Source: Branchiostoma floridae
Taxonomy: Eukaryota > Chordata > Leptocardii > Amphioxiformes > Branchiostomatidae
DNA: 35,025 nucleotides
Assembly: GCF_000003815.2 (NCBI RefSeq)
Contig: NC_049983.1
Span: 28,714,615-28,749,639 of the forward strand
Direction of reading: 5' to 3'
Shown here: positions 10,404-20,209 of the stretch, one piece after another
Layout: every line of letters starts with the position of its first letter
How positions within the stretch are numbered: position 1 is the first letter of the stretch
The notes under the pieces: model-generated
Databases searched by the model: none
Told to the model about the DNA's origin: nothing
What the model saw: the letters and a program-made list of their open reading frames with translations, nothing else
Program-made: the position numbers and the translations under genes

Positions 10404-11209
10404 GAGTAAAGACCGTGTACCGCGACGTCATATGTTTTCTATCGGCACTGTTTTCCGTGGTTATTTTCATTCTGTTCTTATATTTGAAGTTAATCGTGCT
10501 TATTCCTACTACTTTTGCTTCTCTCGTGGTTTAGCTACCCGCACTACGATTTTCTATCAAGACTTTGTTTTTCTTTTATTTGGTTTTACATCCTTCGGAT
10601 CCAGTGAATATACAATGCAGAAACCAAATTTTATCTCAGATTTAAAAGTGTCCAATACATGTTTACTGTCTAGAGTACGTAGCCAGACACGGAAAACGCG
10701 ATCCAAGATGGTCTGGCACTACAGAAAAGACGTAACTTGTTGACTTTCACGGTCACCGATTGGCTGTGGCCACATGGCGCTGTTTCCTCACGTACTGATC
10801 GGGAGAAAACGTATTTTAACTGTCTCCACGGCTGACGATAGCCAACTCTACGGTGGGTGGTGCCCTTAGCTTCACGCACCGACCGGGAGAATAGGTATTT
10901 CCACGGCTGACGATAACCTACCCTACGGTGCATATCACGGGGCCTTTCCTGGCGACGTGAACAAGTCGGGCCTTGGAGGTTTTTTTCTAGGCTGCCGCCG
11001 TCGTGTGTCGTCCTGTCACGAAAAAAGGCGAGCTCCGACGATTGCCACGACCCACACACCACTGTGGCCACGTTGCAGTCGCACAGAAGGCGCGGCGAGG
11101 TGTGAGATGCACGGCAGAGCGCGTCGCGGCTTGGTGTCCGCCAACCTTAGGACAGGAGGAGATCGCGGTTTCCAACGCTGACGGTCGGCTTTGCAGGACG
11201 CGTCATGGC
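10404..11209. other. No gene; short two-unit tandem repeat at 10785-10925
   Basis: Two diverged units share GGGAGAA, then TCCACGGCTGACGATA, then CTACGGTG (10785-10857 and 10870-10925). Further on, 11115-11150 contains GCGTCGCGGCTTGGTGTCC, which resembles the 71-bp minisatellite unit beyond the SINE. The SINE may therefore have inserted into an older array. Confidence 0.5.
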
Positions 11210-11433
11210 TTTTTTCTTTTTTTTTCTATTTGCTTTTGGACAGACAAGGACAATATCGCACCGCACTCAAGTTTTTTAAATTCATATTAACAGTGCCACA
11301 TACATGATACAGACAGAAGATAAATGTAGTCTTTTACCTCCCCGACCGAAGTCAGGTACCCATTTTTACCGATCAAACTCAAGACCTATAGATTCCGAGT
11401 CGAACGCTCTACCAGTTACGCCACGCCCGACGC
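11210..11433 (-). mobile_element. tRNA-derived SINE (minus strand), internally deleted
   Basis: Read on the minus strand it has an A-box-like GGCGTAACTGGTAGAGCG, then TTCGACTCGGAATC. It continues with ATGGGTACCTGACTTCG, GGGGAGGTAAAAG, CTTCTGTCTGT and GCAAATAG, and ends in a poly-A run (the poly-T at 11210-11227 on +). It matches the SINE at 18175-18456 block by block. It lacks the part between the B box and the GGGTACC block and has a damaged B box. Confidence 0.8.
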
Positions 11434-11439
11434 GGCTTG

Positions 11440-12812
11440 TTGTCCCGCGTCGCGACTTGTTTTCCCGCCAACCCATAGCCATAGAGGACCTGACGACATG
11501 GTAGTCTTCACACGGGCGCGTCGCGACTCGTTGTCCCGCCAAACCATAGCCATAGAGGACCTGACGACATGGTAGTCTTCTCACGGACGCGTCGCGACTT
11601 GTTTTCCCGCCAACCCATAGCCATAGAGGACCTGACGACATGGTAGTCTTCACACGGGCGCGTCGCGACTTGTTTTCCCGCCAACCCATAGCCATAGAGG
11701 ACCTGACGACATGGTAGTCTTCACACGGGCGCGTCGCCGCTTGTTTTCCCGCCAACCCATAGCCATAGAGGACCTGACGACATGGTAGTCTTCACACGGA
11801 CGCGTCACCGCTCGTTGTCCCGCCAACCCATAGCCATAGAGGACCTGATGAGATGGTAGTCTTCACACGGGCGCGTCGCCGCTCGTTGTCCCGCCAACCC
11901 ATAGCCATAGAGGACCCGGCGAGATGGAAGTCTTCACACGGGCGCGTCGCCGCTCGTTTTCCCGCCAACCCATAGCCATAGAGGACCTGATGAGATGGTA
12001 GTCTTCACACGGGCGCGTCGCCGCTCGTTGTCCCGCCAACCCATAGCCATAGAGGACCTGACGACATGGTAGTCTTCTCACGGGCGCGTCGCCGCTCGTT
12101 GTCCCGCCAACCCATAGCCATAGAGGACCTGACGAGATGGTAGTCTTCACACGGGCGCGTCGCGACTTGTTGTCCCGCCAACCCATAGCCATAGAGGACC
12201 TGACGACATGGTAGTCTTCACACGGGCGCGTCGCCGCTCGTTTTCCCACCAACCAATAGCCATAGAGGACCTGACGAGATGGTAGTCTTCACACGGGCGC
12301 GTCGCGACTTGTTGTCCCGCCAACCCATAGCCATAGAGGACCTGACGACATGGTAGTCTTCACACGGGCGCGTCGCCGCTCGTTTTCCCGCCAACCCATA
12401 GCCATAGAGGACCCGGCGAGATGGTAGTCTTCACACGGGCGCGTCGCCGCTCGTTTTCCCGCCAACCCATAGCCATAGGCCATAGAGGACCTGACGACAT
12501 GGTAGTCTTCACACGGGCGCGTCGCCGCTCGTTGTCCCGCCAACCCATAGCCATAGAGGACCTGACTACATGGTAGTCTTCACACGGGCGCGTCGCGCTC
12601 GTTTCCCACCAACCCATAGCCATAGAGGACCCGGCGACATGGTAGTCTTCACACGGGCGCGTCGCCGCTCGTTGTCCCGCCAACCCATAGCCATAGAGGA
12701 CCTGAAGACATGGTAGTCTTCACACGGACGCGTCACCGCTCGTTTTTCCGCCAACCCATAGCCATAGAGGACCTGGCGAGATGGAAGTCTTCTCACGGAC
12801 GCGTCGCGGATT
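11440..12812 (+). repeat. 71-bp GC-rich minisatellite, about 19 copies
   Basis: Tandem units contain GGGCGCGTCGCCGCTCGTTG, CCCGCCAACCCATAGCCATA and GAGGACCTGACGACATGG, then TAGTCTTCACAC. Most units are 71 bp with a few substitutions: CGCGACTTG versus CCGCTCG, CTGACGACA versus CCGGCGAGA, and TCTCACGG versus TCACACGG. One unit near 12470 has a 9-bp internal duplication (CATAGCCATAGGCCATAG). The array starts at the 5' edge of the minus-strand SINE. Long minus-strand reading frames inside it result from the repeat and are not annotated as genes. Confidence 0.95.
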
Positions 12813-13986
12813 TTCATAAAAATTCTGTCTATTTGTATCTATTTGAGCAAAGGAGATGTTGGCCAAATAATTGGCCGTCGGCGTATTGAGATATAGTCAA
12901 TGCTATTCTAAATGAGGCGCGTGATCGCTCCTGACCGGGTTTCGCGTCGTTAAGAGGCGACACCTGGTCGGGAGCAGTCCACGTGCTCTCATTAACCACC
13001 TGTACATCCTGACCTGTGCATAGAACCTTTTATACGCCTAGAGCCTTGTATTCTCATATCTTGGCCGATCTACGCCGGAGAGGTCGGAAGGAGGTAGCTG
13101 GAGACCTTTAGAGAAGCAGAGAGACATGGGCGGAAGTGACTTGAGGGTGTTTAATTTTAAGTTGATGGTATAAAAGTACTAAGAGGGTATGGAAAGACAG
13201 GCCCATGAAGCTGGGAACCAAAGGGAAATTCACAATGCGTCTGAACCTTGTGAGGTTTTGTACGGTTCAGAAACTTATCAAGCAGCATCAAGAGAAATAG
13301 CTTGACACCATCCTGAGATGGAGACAACACATCTTGAACTGGGAACATGGAACATGGAAAGGAATCCCGTCTATTGTTGCGTTCGTCAAGCGCGGGTGAA
13401 GTGGCTAGGCCTTGTTTGTGCCTACAGGAGTAGGATTCATTTGGAAAGACACTGGATCGCAGGGATTGGAAAACTGTGGTAGCCCGCATGAAAGGTAGCT
13501 GGGATGTGGCGTAGAAGAAGATGTTGGGTGAGTTCAGGGCGGCCCGCCGAACATTCGCTGATCCAGCCGCGGACAAGATGATTGGTGTAGCATATGTCAG
13601 GCCGTCCCCGTTGCCGGGGATGTGTTGTACGAGAGACGTGAGAGGGTTAACGTTTGGGGAAGTAAGGGCACTAAAACACCCGCCCACCCGCCCCTTTTAC
13701 CGCTCTCTTCTCGTAGACCGTTCAGTGACCCTTCGGTCGACACTCCGGACTTTTTTGCCCATACCTCAACCTTCTCCCGGTGTCTCGCCTGAGGTCACTG
13801 CAGATAATGTACTATTCTTTTTAAATCTGGAATATGTGATTACTTTGTTAAGCTATCTTTATGTTGTCACATGTACGTACCAAACTAACATGTTACCAAA
13901 TACTTTGTAACATGGTCATAGACCACCCTTGTATTCGGCTGTTGGTGCGCTTGCGTATTTGTCTAGTTACCATAACTCGATGAATC
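12813..13986. other. No supported gene; contains a 49-bp imperfect hairpin at 12927-12975
   Basis: A minus-strand frame at 13157-13687 (176 codons) and a + frame at 13521-13910 overlap each other. Neither shows a domain, repeats or exon structure. The hairpin is reported as its own feature. Confidence 0.4.
12927..12975. repeat. Imperfect inverted repeat (hairpin)
   Basis: GCTCCTGACC at the left pairs with GGTCGGGAGC at the right. Pairing continues inward through most of CGGGTTTCGCGTC against GAGGCGACACCTG, leaving a small loop. It could be a tiny MITE or an RNA hairpin; nothing else supports transcription. Confidence 0.6.
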
Positions 13987-14088
13987 TTTATGGCAGTTGA
14001 TATAACGATAGGTGTTGAAAAATCAAGAAAAATGATTAGATTATTGCCCCCTAGCGATGTCCGATGGTACTGTAAAAGACCGAGAAGG

Positions 14089-14168
14089 GGTTGTACTAAT
14101 AGCTCCATGGAGCCAGCTCCATGGAGCCAGCTCCATGGAGCCAGCTCCATGGAGCTATTAGTACAACC
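14089..14168. repeat. Palindrome capping the left arm
   Basis: The outer arms are perfect: GGTTGTACTAATAGCTCC at the left and GGAGCTATTAGTACAACC at the right. They enclose repeated CCATGGAGCCAGCT units. The same design, in inverted orientation, caps the right arm at 17678-17743. Confidence 0.9.
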
Positions 14169-14179
14169 CTGCTCCCAAC

Positions 14180-14990
14180 CTACCAGCTCCATAAAGCCAG
14201 CTCTATGAACTTTGAATACATACAATTGGTTCACGTCACCTTCAAAAGAAATTTATATTTCGCTTTGAATACATACAGTTAGTTCATGTCATCATAGGAA
14301 AAATCTTAGTCAGCTATAGAGCCGCCCTTGTAAACGAAAAACAAGTTTCATGGAGCCAGCTCTATGAACTTTGAATGTATACAATTGGTTCTCGTCACCA
14401 CAGGAAAAAATCTTTATATAGTCCGCTATGGGGCCGCCCTTGTAAACGAAAAACAAGTTTCATGGAGCCAGCTCTATGAACTTTGAATGTATACGATTGG
14501 TTCTCGTCACCACAGGAAAAATCTTAGTCCGCCATGGGGCCGCCCTTGTAAACGAAAAACAAGTTTCATGGAGCCAGCTCTATGAACTTTGAATGTATAC
14601 AATTGGTTCTCGTCACCACAGGAAAAAATCTTTATATAGTCCGCCATGGGGCCGCCCTTGTAAACGAAAAACAAGTTTCATGGAGCCAGCTCTACGAACT
14701 TTGAATGTATACATTTGGTTCTCGTCACCACAGGAAAAAAATATTTATATAGTCCGCTATGGGGCTATGGGGCCGCCCTTATAAACGAAAAACAAGTTTC
14801 ATGGAGCCAGCTCTATGAACTTTGAATGTATACAATTGGTTCTCGTCACCACAGGAAAAAATATTCATATAGTCTGCTTTGGGGCCGCCATTGTAAACGA
14901 AAAATAAGTTTCATGGAGCCAGCTCTATGAACTTTGAATGTATACAATTGGTTCTCGTCACCACAGGAAAAATCTTAGTCCGCTATGCAA
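14180..14990 (+). repeat. Left-arm tandem array (units of 107-122 bp)
   Basis: Six close units begin GTTTCATGGAGCCAGCTCTA at about 14345, 14457, 14564, 14675, 14797 and 14909. Two diverged units precede them at about 14186 and 14255. Each unit carries ACTTTGAATGTATAC, TTCTCGTCACCACAGG and CGCCCTTGTAAACG. Confidence 0.9.
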
Positions 14991-14999
14991 CATTCTTCG

Positions 15000-15736
15000 T
15001 AGAGGTGGGTCATATCCATACATGTTTTTTATTGTTTGTTTTTCCGGCACTAGCATTGTCTGCCCGGGCCCCCTCCGGTATCAGTCGGTGAGCTGCTAGT
15101 TACAGGCTGTGACAAGCCACGGTGGGAGTTTCACGGTGGGCAAGCCGTAAAACGCTTTGTACCGATTAGCAGGGAGGTGTCGCATTCCTCAGTACACGGT
15201 CCCGTAAACAATACCCTCCAAGCAGAGGTTGGGTTTGGAGATGAATTTGAAGTCTTTTTATTCATTTTTGTCGGACTTTCTAATTTCTTGTATGGATACG
15301 TATTTATCCAACTTATAAACCTGCCATGGGGGACAAAGTGCTCACAAACTGGTGGTACGACCTATTCTATATTGTGTATTACTTTTGACAAAACGTCCAA
15401 AGCCAAAGCGCAGATAATATATTATGTACTGACGGCAAACTGGCCACTGGTTTGGGGAATGAACCATTGACAATTTACTATCTGATTTTAGATAAGAACG
15501 TTAACCTGGTAATGTTAGCTCTATATCGGCGGTCTTGTGACAGCACAAAGTAAAATGCTACATTTCACAAAGGCGCCGCTTGCTTGGGTCGTTCTATCGT
15601 ACTAGGGGGTATTTTTTTACTGTCTGTTTTTCGTTTAACAATAATGTCAACACTAGCAGTCGATTCCCCTTAATTTTTTATTGTTCCCACATAAAGGTGC
15701 TATCTATTCCCATATTGTGTGTTTGGTGTGTGTTTG

Positions 15737-15771
<35 letters not shown>

Positions 15772-16140
15772 ATGTGTGTGTGTGTGCGCGCGCGCGTTTG
15801 GCAAGAAATCCCCCTGGAGTCGAATGTACCAGGCCTGAGTAAAAGTTCACAGGATCAGGGATATAATTTGCAGTCAAGTTTTCACGTGGGCTGTGAATAT
15901 CATTCCTGTGTGTTCCCTGTTTGGACCGTCAGAGTTTTGCCGAAGTAAACTTTGTTTTCAAAATGTGAGAGTAACCCCAACCTGCCATGGGTTCTAAGCA
16001 CATTTCGTATCCCCAGGATGGGAACCTTGATGAAAAGTTGTTGCTTCACAGTCGCTGTCTTCTTTGTGAGGATGGTGCGCCCATGAAGCAAAACAACTTG
16101 GAGGAGCACCTCAGAAAACAACATCTAAGACCGTGTGCGG
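15000..16140. other. Interior of the foldback-like element
   Basis: Non-repetitive except for a GT/GC-dinucleotide tract (15717-15800) and a CCTCCAAGCAGAGGTTGG motif at 15213, which recurs at 17190. One small + frame (15987-16169) contains a C2H2-like pattern and is listed separately. Confidence 0.4.
15717..15800 (+). repeat. (GT)n(GC)n microsatellite
   Basis: GT-rich tract ending in a GCGCGCGCGC run. Confidence 0.9.
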
Positions 16141-16169
16141 GCTTGTTTGTTTGTTGTTTACAAGTATAG
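15987..16169 (+). CDS. Small frame with a C2H2 zinc-finger-like pattern (uncertain)
   Basis: A 60-codon + frame starts at an ATG in a good context (CTGCCATGGG). It contains CLLCEDG, then EEHLRKQHL, a C-x2-C...H-x4-H spacing that could bind zinc as in C2H2 or BED-type fingers of transposases and nuclear proteins. The finger's C-to-H spacing is longer than in classical fingers. The frame then runs into the first right-arm repeat and stops. It could be an exon of a lost transposase or a chance pattern. No partner exon was found. Confidence 0.25.
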   Translation: MGSKHISYPQDGNLDEKLLLHSRCLLCEDGAPMKQNNLEEHLRKQHLRPCAGLFVCCLQV

Positions 16170-17640
16170 CAAACTACAAATTTCCCTTGAAGGTGACGTG
16201 AAACATGTATAGTATTCAAAGTGCGTGGAGGTGAAAGAATGCAGGCCGTGGCTCCAAGCAGTCCCTACGGTACCTTAGAGATAGTATCAAAGCTGGCAAA
16301 GGAGTATAGCCGGCCAAAGGGAGATAGCCGGCTATTCAAAAGGGCACCGGAGCCTTGCCAGCTTTGATACTATTTCGAAGGCACCGTAGGGTCTGCTTGG
16401 AGACTAGTCGTGGCTGTGCGGGCTTGTTTATTGTTTACAAGAACAGCGAACAAATTTCTCTTGAAGGTGACTGAAACATGTATAGTATTCAAAGTGCGTG
16501 GAGGTGAAAGAATGCAGGCCGTGGCTGTGCGGACTTGTTTATTGTTTACAAGAATAGCGAACTATCAATTTCTCATGAAGGTGTTGTGAAACATGTATAG
16601 TATTCAAAGTGCGTAGAGGTGAAAAAATGTACGCCGTGGCTGTGCGGACTTGTTTATTGTTTACAAGAATAGCTATATAGCGAACGATATATTTCTCTTG
16701 GAGGTGAAAAGCACAAAATCCCACCATCTTACAGAACGTGGGAGGTTCATTAATCACTGCCTTCAAAGAAGAAGTCAAACCCGACAATAGTATCCAATAT
16801 CCATAGTATCTTGTAGTTGATTAGACACTAGTTTTAAGTATTATTCTATTTACTTCTCTTAGTTCCTGAGACTGTATATGCAATTAGCTTAGTTCTTGAG
16901 ACTGTGTATGGAATTAGCCCTCGGGTATGATTTTGCAAATAAACAATCGTATTGTTTACAAGAATAGCTATATAGCGAACCATATATTTCTCTTGGAGGT
17001 GACGTGAAACATGTATAATATTCAAAGTGCGTAGAGGTGGAAGAATGTACGCCGTGGCTGTGCGGGCTTGTCTATTGTTTACAAGAATAGCTATATAGCG
17101 AACCATACATTTCTCTAGGAGGTGACGTGAAACATGTATAGTATTCAAAGTGCGTAGAGGTGGAAGAATGTGGGCCGTGGCTGTGCGTACCCTCCAAGCA
17201 GAGGTTGGTGGGAAACGAGCCATAGATTTCTCTTGGAGGTGACGTGAAACATGTATAGTATTCAAAGTGCGTAGAGGTGGAAGAATGTACGCCGTGGCTG
17301 TGCGGGCTTGTTTGTTGTTTACAAGAAATCGAACTCTAAATTTCTCTTGATGGTAAAATGAAACATGTCTATGTATTCCAAGTGCATAGAGGTGAAAGAA
17401 TGTGGGCCGTGGCTGTGCAGGCTTTTTTATTGTTTACAAGAGTAGCAAACTATAAAATTCTATTGAAGGTGAAATGAAACCTGTCTATGTATTCGAAGAG
17501 GTGAAATAATGTGTTACCAAGGCGTCTCCATAGCGGACTATATTTTTTTCTTGATGTGACGTGAACCAATTTATGCATTCAAAGAAAACTATAAATTCTA
17601 TTGAAGGTAACGTGAAACGTGGTTATGCATTCAAAGTGCG
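16160..17640 (-). repeat. Right-arm tandem array (units of about 110-130 bp)
   Basis: On the + strand the units read GTGCGGGCTTGTTTATTG, TTTACAAGAATAGC, TTTCTCTTGGAGGTGACGTG, AAACATGTATAGTATTCAAA, then GTGCGTAGAGGTG and GCCGTGGCT. About nine to ten units are present. One is interrupted by the MITE at 16252-16402, and another, near 17190, contains a CTCCAAGCAGAGG piece. Confidence 0.85.
16252..16402. mobile_element. 151-bp MITE with 48-bp terminal inverted repeats
   Basis: The left terminus CTCCAAGCAG...GTATCAAAGCTGGCAA (16252-16299) is mirrored by TTGCCAGCTTTGATAC...CTGCTTGGAG (16355-16402) with a few mismatches. The core has a second inversion, TAGCCGGCC and TAGCCGGCTA. It sits inside a right-arm repeat unit, so it is younger than that array. 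The flanks share CGTGG, but ACTAGT lies between the right tip and its copy, so the exact target duplication is unresolved. Confidence 0.85.
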
Positions 17641-17677
17641 TGGAGCTGGCTCCATGGAGGTGGGAGGTTGGGCGCAG

Positions 17678-17743
17678 GGTTGTATTAATACCTCTATGGA
17701 GCTGGCTCCATGGAGCTGGCTCCATGGAGGTATTAGTACAACC
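17678..17743. repeat. Palindrome capping the right arm
   Basis: GGTTGTATTAATACCTC at the left faces GAGGTATTAGTACAACC at the right, around CCATGGAGCTGGCT units. It is the inverted counterpart of the palindrome at 14089-14168. Confidence 0.9.
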
Positions 17744-17859
17744 CCTATTGAAAAGACCTTCCAGTTTTGATATGTGGCGTTCTTGGCAAGGTTCAGTACT
17801 GTATCGTCGGGAGTTTTGAAGATAGACAGTGCCTGAGCTCGTTTCACTCGCATTTCTTT

Positions 17860-18810
17860 GTTGATTTGCTTGTTCTGTAGACTTTAAAAACGCTATACGT
17901 AAATGTATTTGTATTTTTAGGACCAAATATTTGACAGGTCACTCAGCGAATTTTATCTGTTTTTTCTTTCTTACGTTTTGTATGGTTTTCTGTCCTTAAA
18001 TGATACCTCGTACATCATATTGGATTTTGGTTTGCTCAACAGGGTTCGCTGGGCTCGCCCTCTAGTAGAGAAAAGTCTTTACAAATTGGAGAGTATTCCT
18101 CAGGTTTTGTACAAAATGGAATGTACCTTTTGTGAACCCACGGTGTAAAACATGGCTCAATCGTGTCACAAGTAATGGCGTCGTGTGCGGCATAACTGGT
18201 AGAGCGTTCGGCTCGGAATCTAGAGGTCCCGAGTTCGATACCCGCCGTGCCTCCGACGTTGTGCCCTTCACACGACCTTTCTTACTTCACCAGGTGTAGA
18301 AGTGGGTACCTGACTTCGTTCGGGGAGGTAAAAGAAATACAACATTTACCTTCTGTCTATACCGTGTATGTGGTACTGTTGATATAATTAACTAACTTGG
18401 TTGCAGTGCCGCATTGCCCTCGTCTGTCCATAAGCAAATAGACAAGAAAAAAAAATGTCACCAGTAGAAGACGCATTGCTGAGAACATGGCCTGCGGCGG
18501 AAGCTTATTGACCCATGATGTTTGGGGTTAAAAGTGGGGGCATGACATAAGGCTTTCTTTCAAAGAGGTCGGGACTTTTCGTATGAAAAGAGAACGTGGG
18601 CATGTTTTGTTGATATTTCTAGGATCACAGGGATTTGACGTGTCCCAGGGATATGTTATGTCGGCAGAATTCTGTTGAGTCCTGACATGTTTACTAGTTC
18701 GCGCGCGTGCGTACGCGTACCAGGATTTTGGTCCCCGGGCGCCTTGGGGCTGCTGGTTTGAAACACGACCGCCATTGTGGCCACATCTCCACCCGCGCAC
18801 ACTAAAGCAA
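17860..18810 (+). repeat. Tandem segmental duplication, copy 1 (carries the SINE)
   Basis: Collinear with 19150-19680. Shared blocks include AGGTCGG, AATCACAGGGATTTGACG-like text, TCGGCAGAATTCTGT, ACATGTTTACTAGTTCGCGC and CCCCGGGCGCCTT. A SINE at 18175-18456 is present only in this copy. Confidence 0.75.
18175..18456 (+). mobile_element. Full-length tRNA-derived SINE with target duplication
   Basis: The tRNA-like head has A-box-like GCATAACTGGTAGAGCG and B-box-like CGAGTTCGATACCC. A tRNA-unrelated body follows (GTGGGTACCTGACTTCG, GGGGAGGTAAAAG, CTTCTGTCTATACC, GTCTGTCCATAAGCAAATAG), ending in a poly-A-like tail. It is flanked by GTCACAAGTA (18165-18174) and GTCACCAGTA (18457-18466). The second segmental-duplication copy at about 19363 lacks it. 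Mobilisation would depend on a LINE in trans. Confidence 0.85.
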
Positions 18811-19149
18811 GGCGCACGCTCGAACATGCAGGGCCCGTCACGGCCTCAGTAGACATGAAGTGGCTGAAGCAGGTCCTTGTCCCCTCCCAGGGTTGTGAAA
18901 ACAAAGTCGGCACCATGTCATAAGAGGACGCTGTTTTATCCTCGCCAGGGTGTCTGCTTGTGTTCGTCTGTTGTCAGCATAGCTCGAGAAATCTTGATGA
19001 CATTTGACATATCAGTGTTGGAAGAATGAAGAAATTATTAAATGATAAGTGTTCCGTGGTGCTGCAGCAGGACTTTCATTTTGCTTTCTCATGTTACGGA
19101 CATGCCATTGTTAGAATGTTCCAAAGATAGGCTCATTCTTTGATAATGA

Positions 19150-19680
19150 TTTACTTGAATGTTCTGTTGACTTCGTAAACTCTATACGCGAATGTAGAAG
19201 ATTTGTTGCCTTCTAAATTATACCTTTACATCGTGAATAATACTCCAGTTGTAGGGTCACATAACCTCAAGTTCATTGGTCGTTCACCGTCTCGTGGAAA
19301 GAGAGCCTTTACAAATGAACGGAACTTATGTGTACCCACAGCGTAAAGCATGGTTCAGCCGTGTAGAAGAAGAAGACGCGTTGGTGAGAACATGCCCGGC
19401 GGCGAAAGCTTATTGACCCCCGATGTTTGCGGTTAAAAGCGGGGGCATGACATTAGACTTTTCTTTCAAAGAGGTCGGAGCCAAAAAGGGTGGGACATTT
19501 CGTACGGTGCATGTTTTGTTTTCATATTTCTAGAATCACAGGGATTTGACGATTTCTTGTGTCGGCAGAATTCTGTAGAGTCTTGACGACATGTTTACTA
19601 GTTCGCGCGCGTAGCTTTGTTGGGCCCCGGGCGCCTTATAATTAGGGCTGATGGTTTAAAAACGACGAGGCAGATGTTTC
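19150..19680 (+). repeat. Tandem segmental duplication, copy 2 (SINE-free)
   Basis: The shorter counterpart of 17860-18810. The position equivalent to the SINE is the empty junction around 19355-19375 (CAGCCGTGTAGAAGAAG). Confidence 0.75.
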
Positions 19681-20123
19681 TGCACTGATGCAAAGTTTGA
19701 ACCTTTTAAACTACTAGTTGCTAATGACCAAAACAACATGGTGGTGTACAGCGACTTCTCTCCAAGCAGATATTCCGCTCCGGATGTTTTTTGTTTACGT
19801 TTTGTTAGATGATGTTGTTATCTGGCTTTCTATTTTGTACCGTTTGCTTTATGGCTCGCACTTTTTGGATTACGCTCTGAGCTGGTTCACAATCTAAGAG
19901 AGATTCTCTGGAAACTGCAGCACTGGAAGCGTGTACTGAGCTGAAAATCCAGCAGCTTAAGGGTTAATTTGTCTTGCAAACACGTCTGTCAATCATGCTG
20001 CTTTTGCTGAATATTTTCCCAATCGCCTGTTGCTCACACCGCAGAACGCTTTGGTTAAGCGTGTAGAAGTAATTGTGACACTGTGTCGGGTAATAATCCC
20101 CCCTCCTGATGACTTTATTCCAG
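19681..20123 (+). promoter_or_regulatory. Upstream flank and 3' splice acceptor of the start-codon exon
   Basis: No clear TATA box or initiator was identified. Just before the start codon, CCCCCCTCCTGATGACTTTATTCCAG ends at 20122-20123. It has a pyrimidine tract, a CTGATGAC branch-point-like motif and an AG, a good acceptor. The start-codon exon therefore probably begins at 20124, and a non-coding first exon lies further upstream. Confidence 0.45.
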
Positions 20124-20136
20124 GTGAGAACACACG

Positions 20137-20209
20137 ATGGGCCCACGAGTGGCCGTACCCGTGGGGCTGCTGGTTCTGCTCGCTATGGCTGCAGGCGGGA
20201 CGGCTCAAG
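20137..20209 (+). CDS. Exon 1: signal peptide
   Basis: Encodes [20 protein letters not shown] then GTAQ, with one Arg, a hydrophobic core and a likely cleavage after TAQ. The donor is CAAG|GTAAG and the exon ends in phase 1. The mRNA exon probably starts at 20124, leaving 13 nt of 5' UTR in this exon. Confidence 0.88.

Larger units (their letters stand above)
14087..17745. mobile_element. Foldback-like element with tandem-repeat inverted arms
   Basis: The left arm (14087-14990) and right arm (about 16140-17745) are inverted relative to each other. The reverse complement of a right-arm unit aligns with a left-arm unit through ACTTTGAAT, CGTCACC, CGCTAT and CTTGTAAAC...AACAAG. Each arm is a tandem array of units of about 110-130 bp. 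The outer tips are matching palindromes starting GGTTGTA(C/T)TAATA. This plan, long inverted repeats built of tandem subrepeats, is that of Foldback (FB) elements as known in Drosophila. The interior (15000-16140) shows no recognisable transposase. No target-site duplication could be fixed by eye. An alternative is an inverted duplication of a satellite array. Confidence 0.6.

Noticed and set aside
11440-12812. CRISPR-like array
   Set aside because: Units are contiguous tandem repeats without unique spacers, and the context is eukaryotic. The same applies to 25914-26400 and 27565-28172.
11366-12817. Several minus-strand frames with repeated GPLWLWVGG-type peptide
   Set aside because: Translations of the 71-bp minisatellite. 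Frames open and close according to unit variants, and there is no independent coding evidence.
13157-13687. 176-codon minus-strand frame
   Set aside because: No recognisable domain, no signal peptide and no repeats. It overlaps another long frame on the opposite strand and has no exon-like borders. Length alone is not enough.
18175-18256. Functional tRNA gene
   Set aside because: The A and B boxes are present, but the anticodon stem pairs poorly and a SINE body with poly-A tail and target duplication follows.
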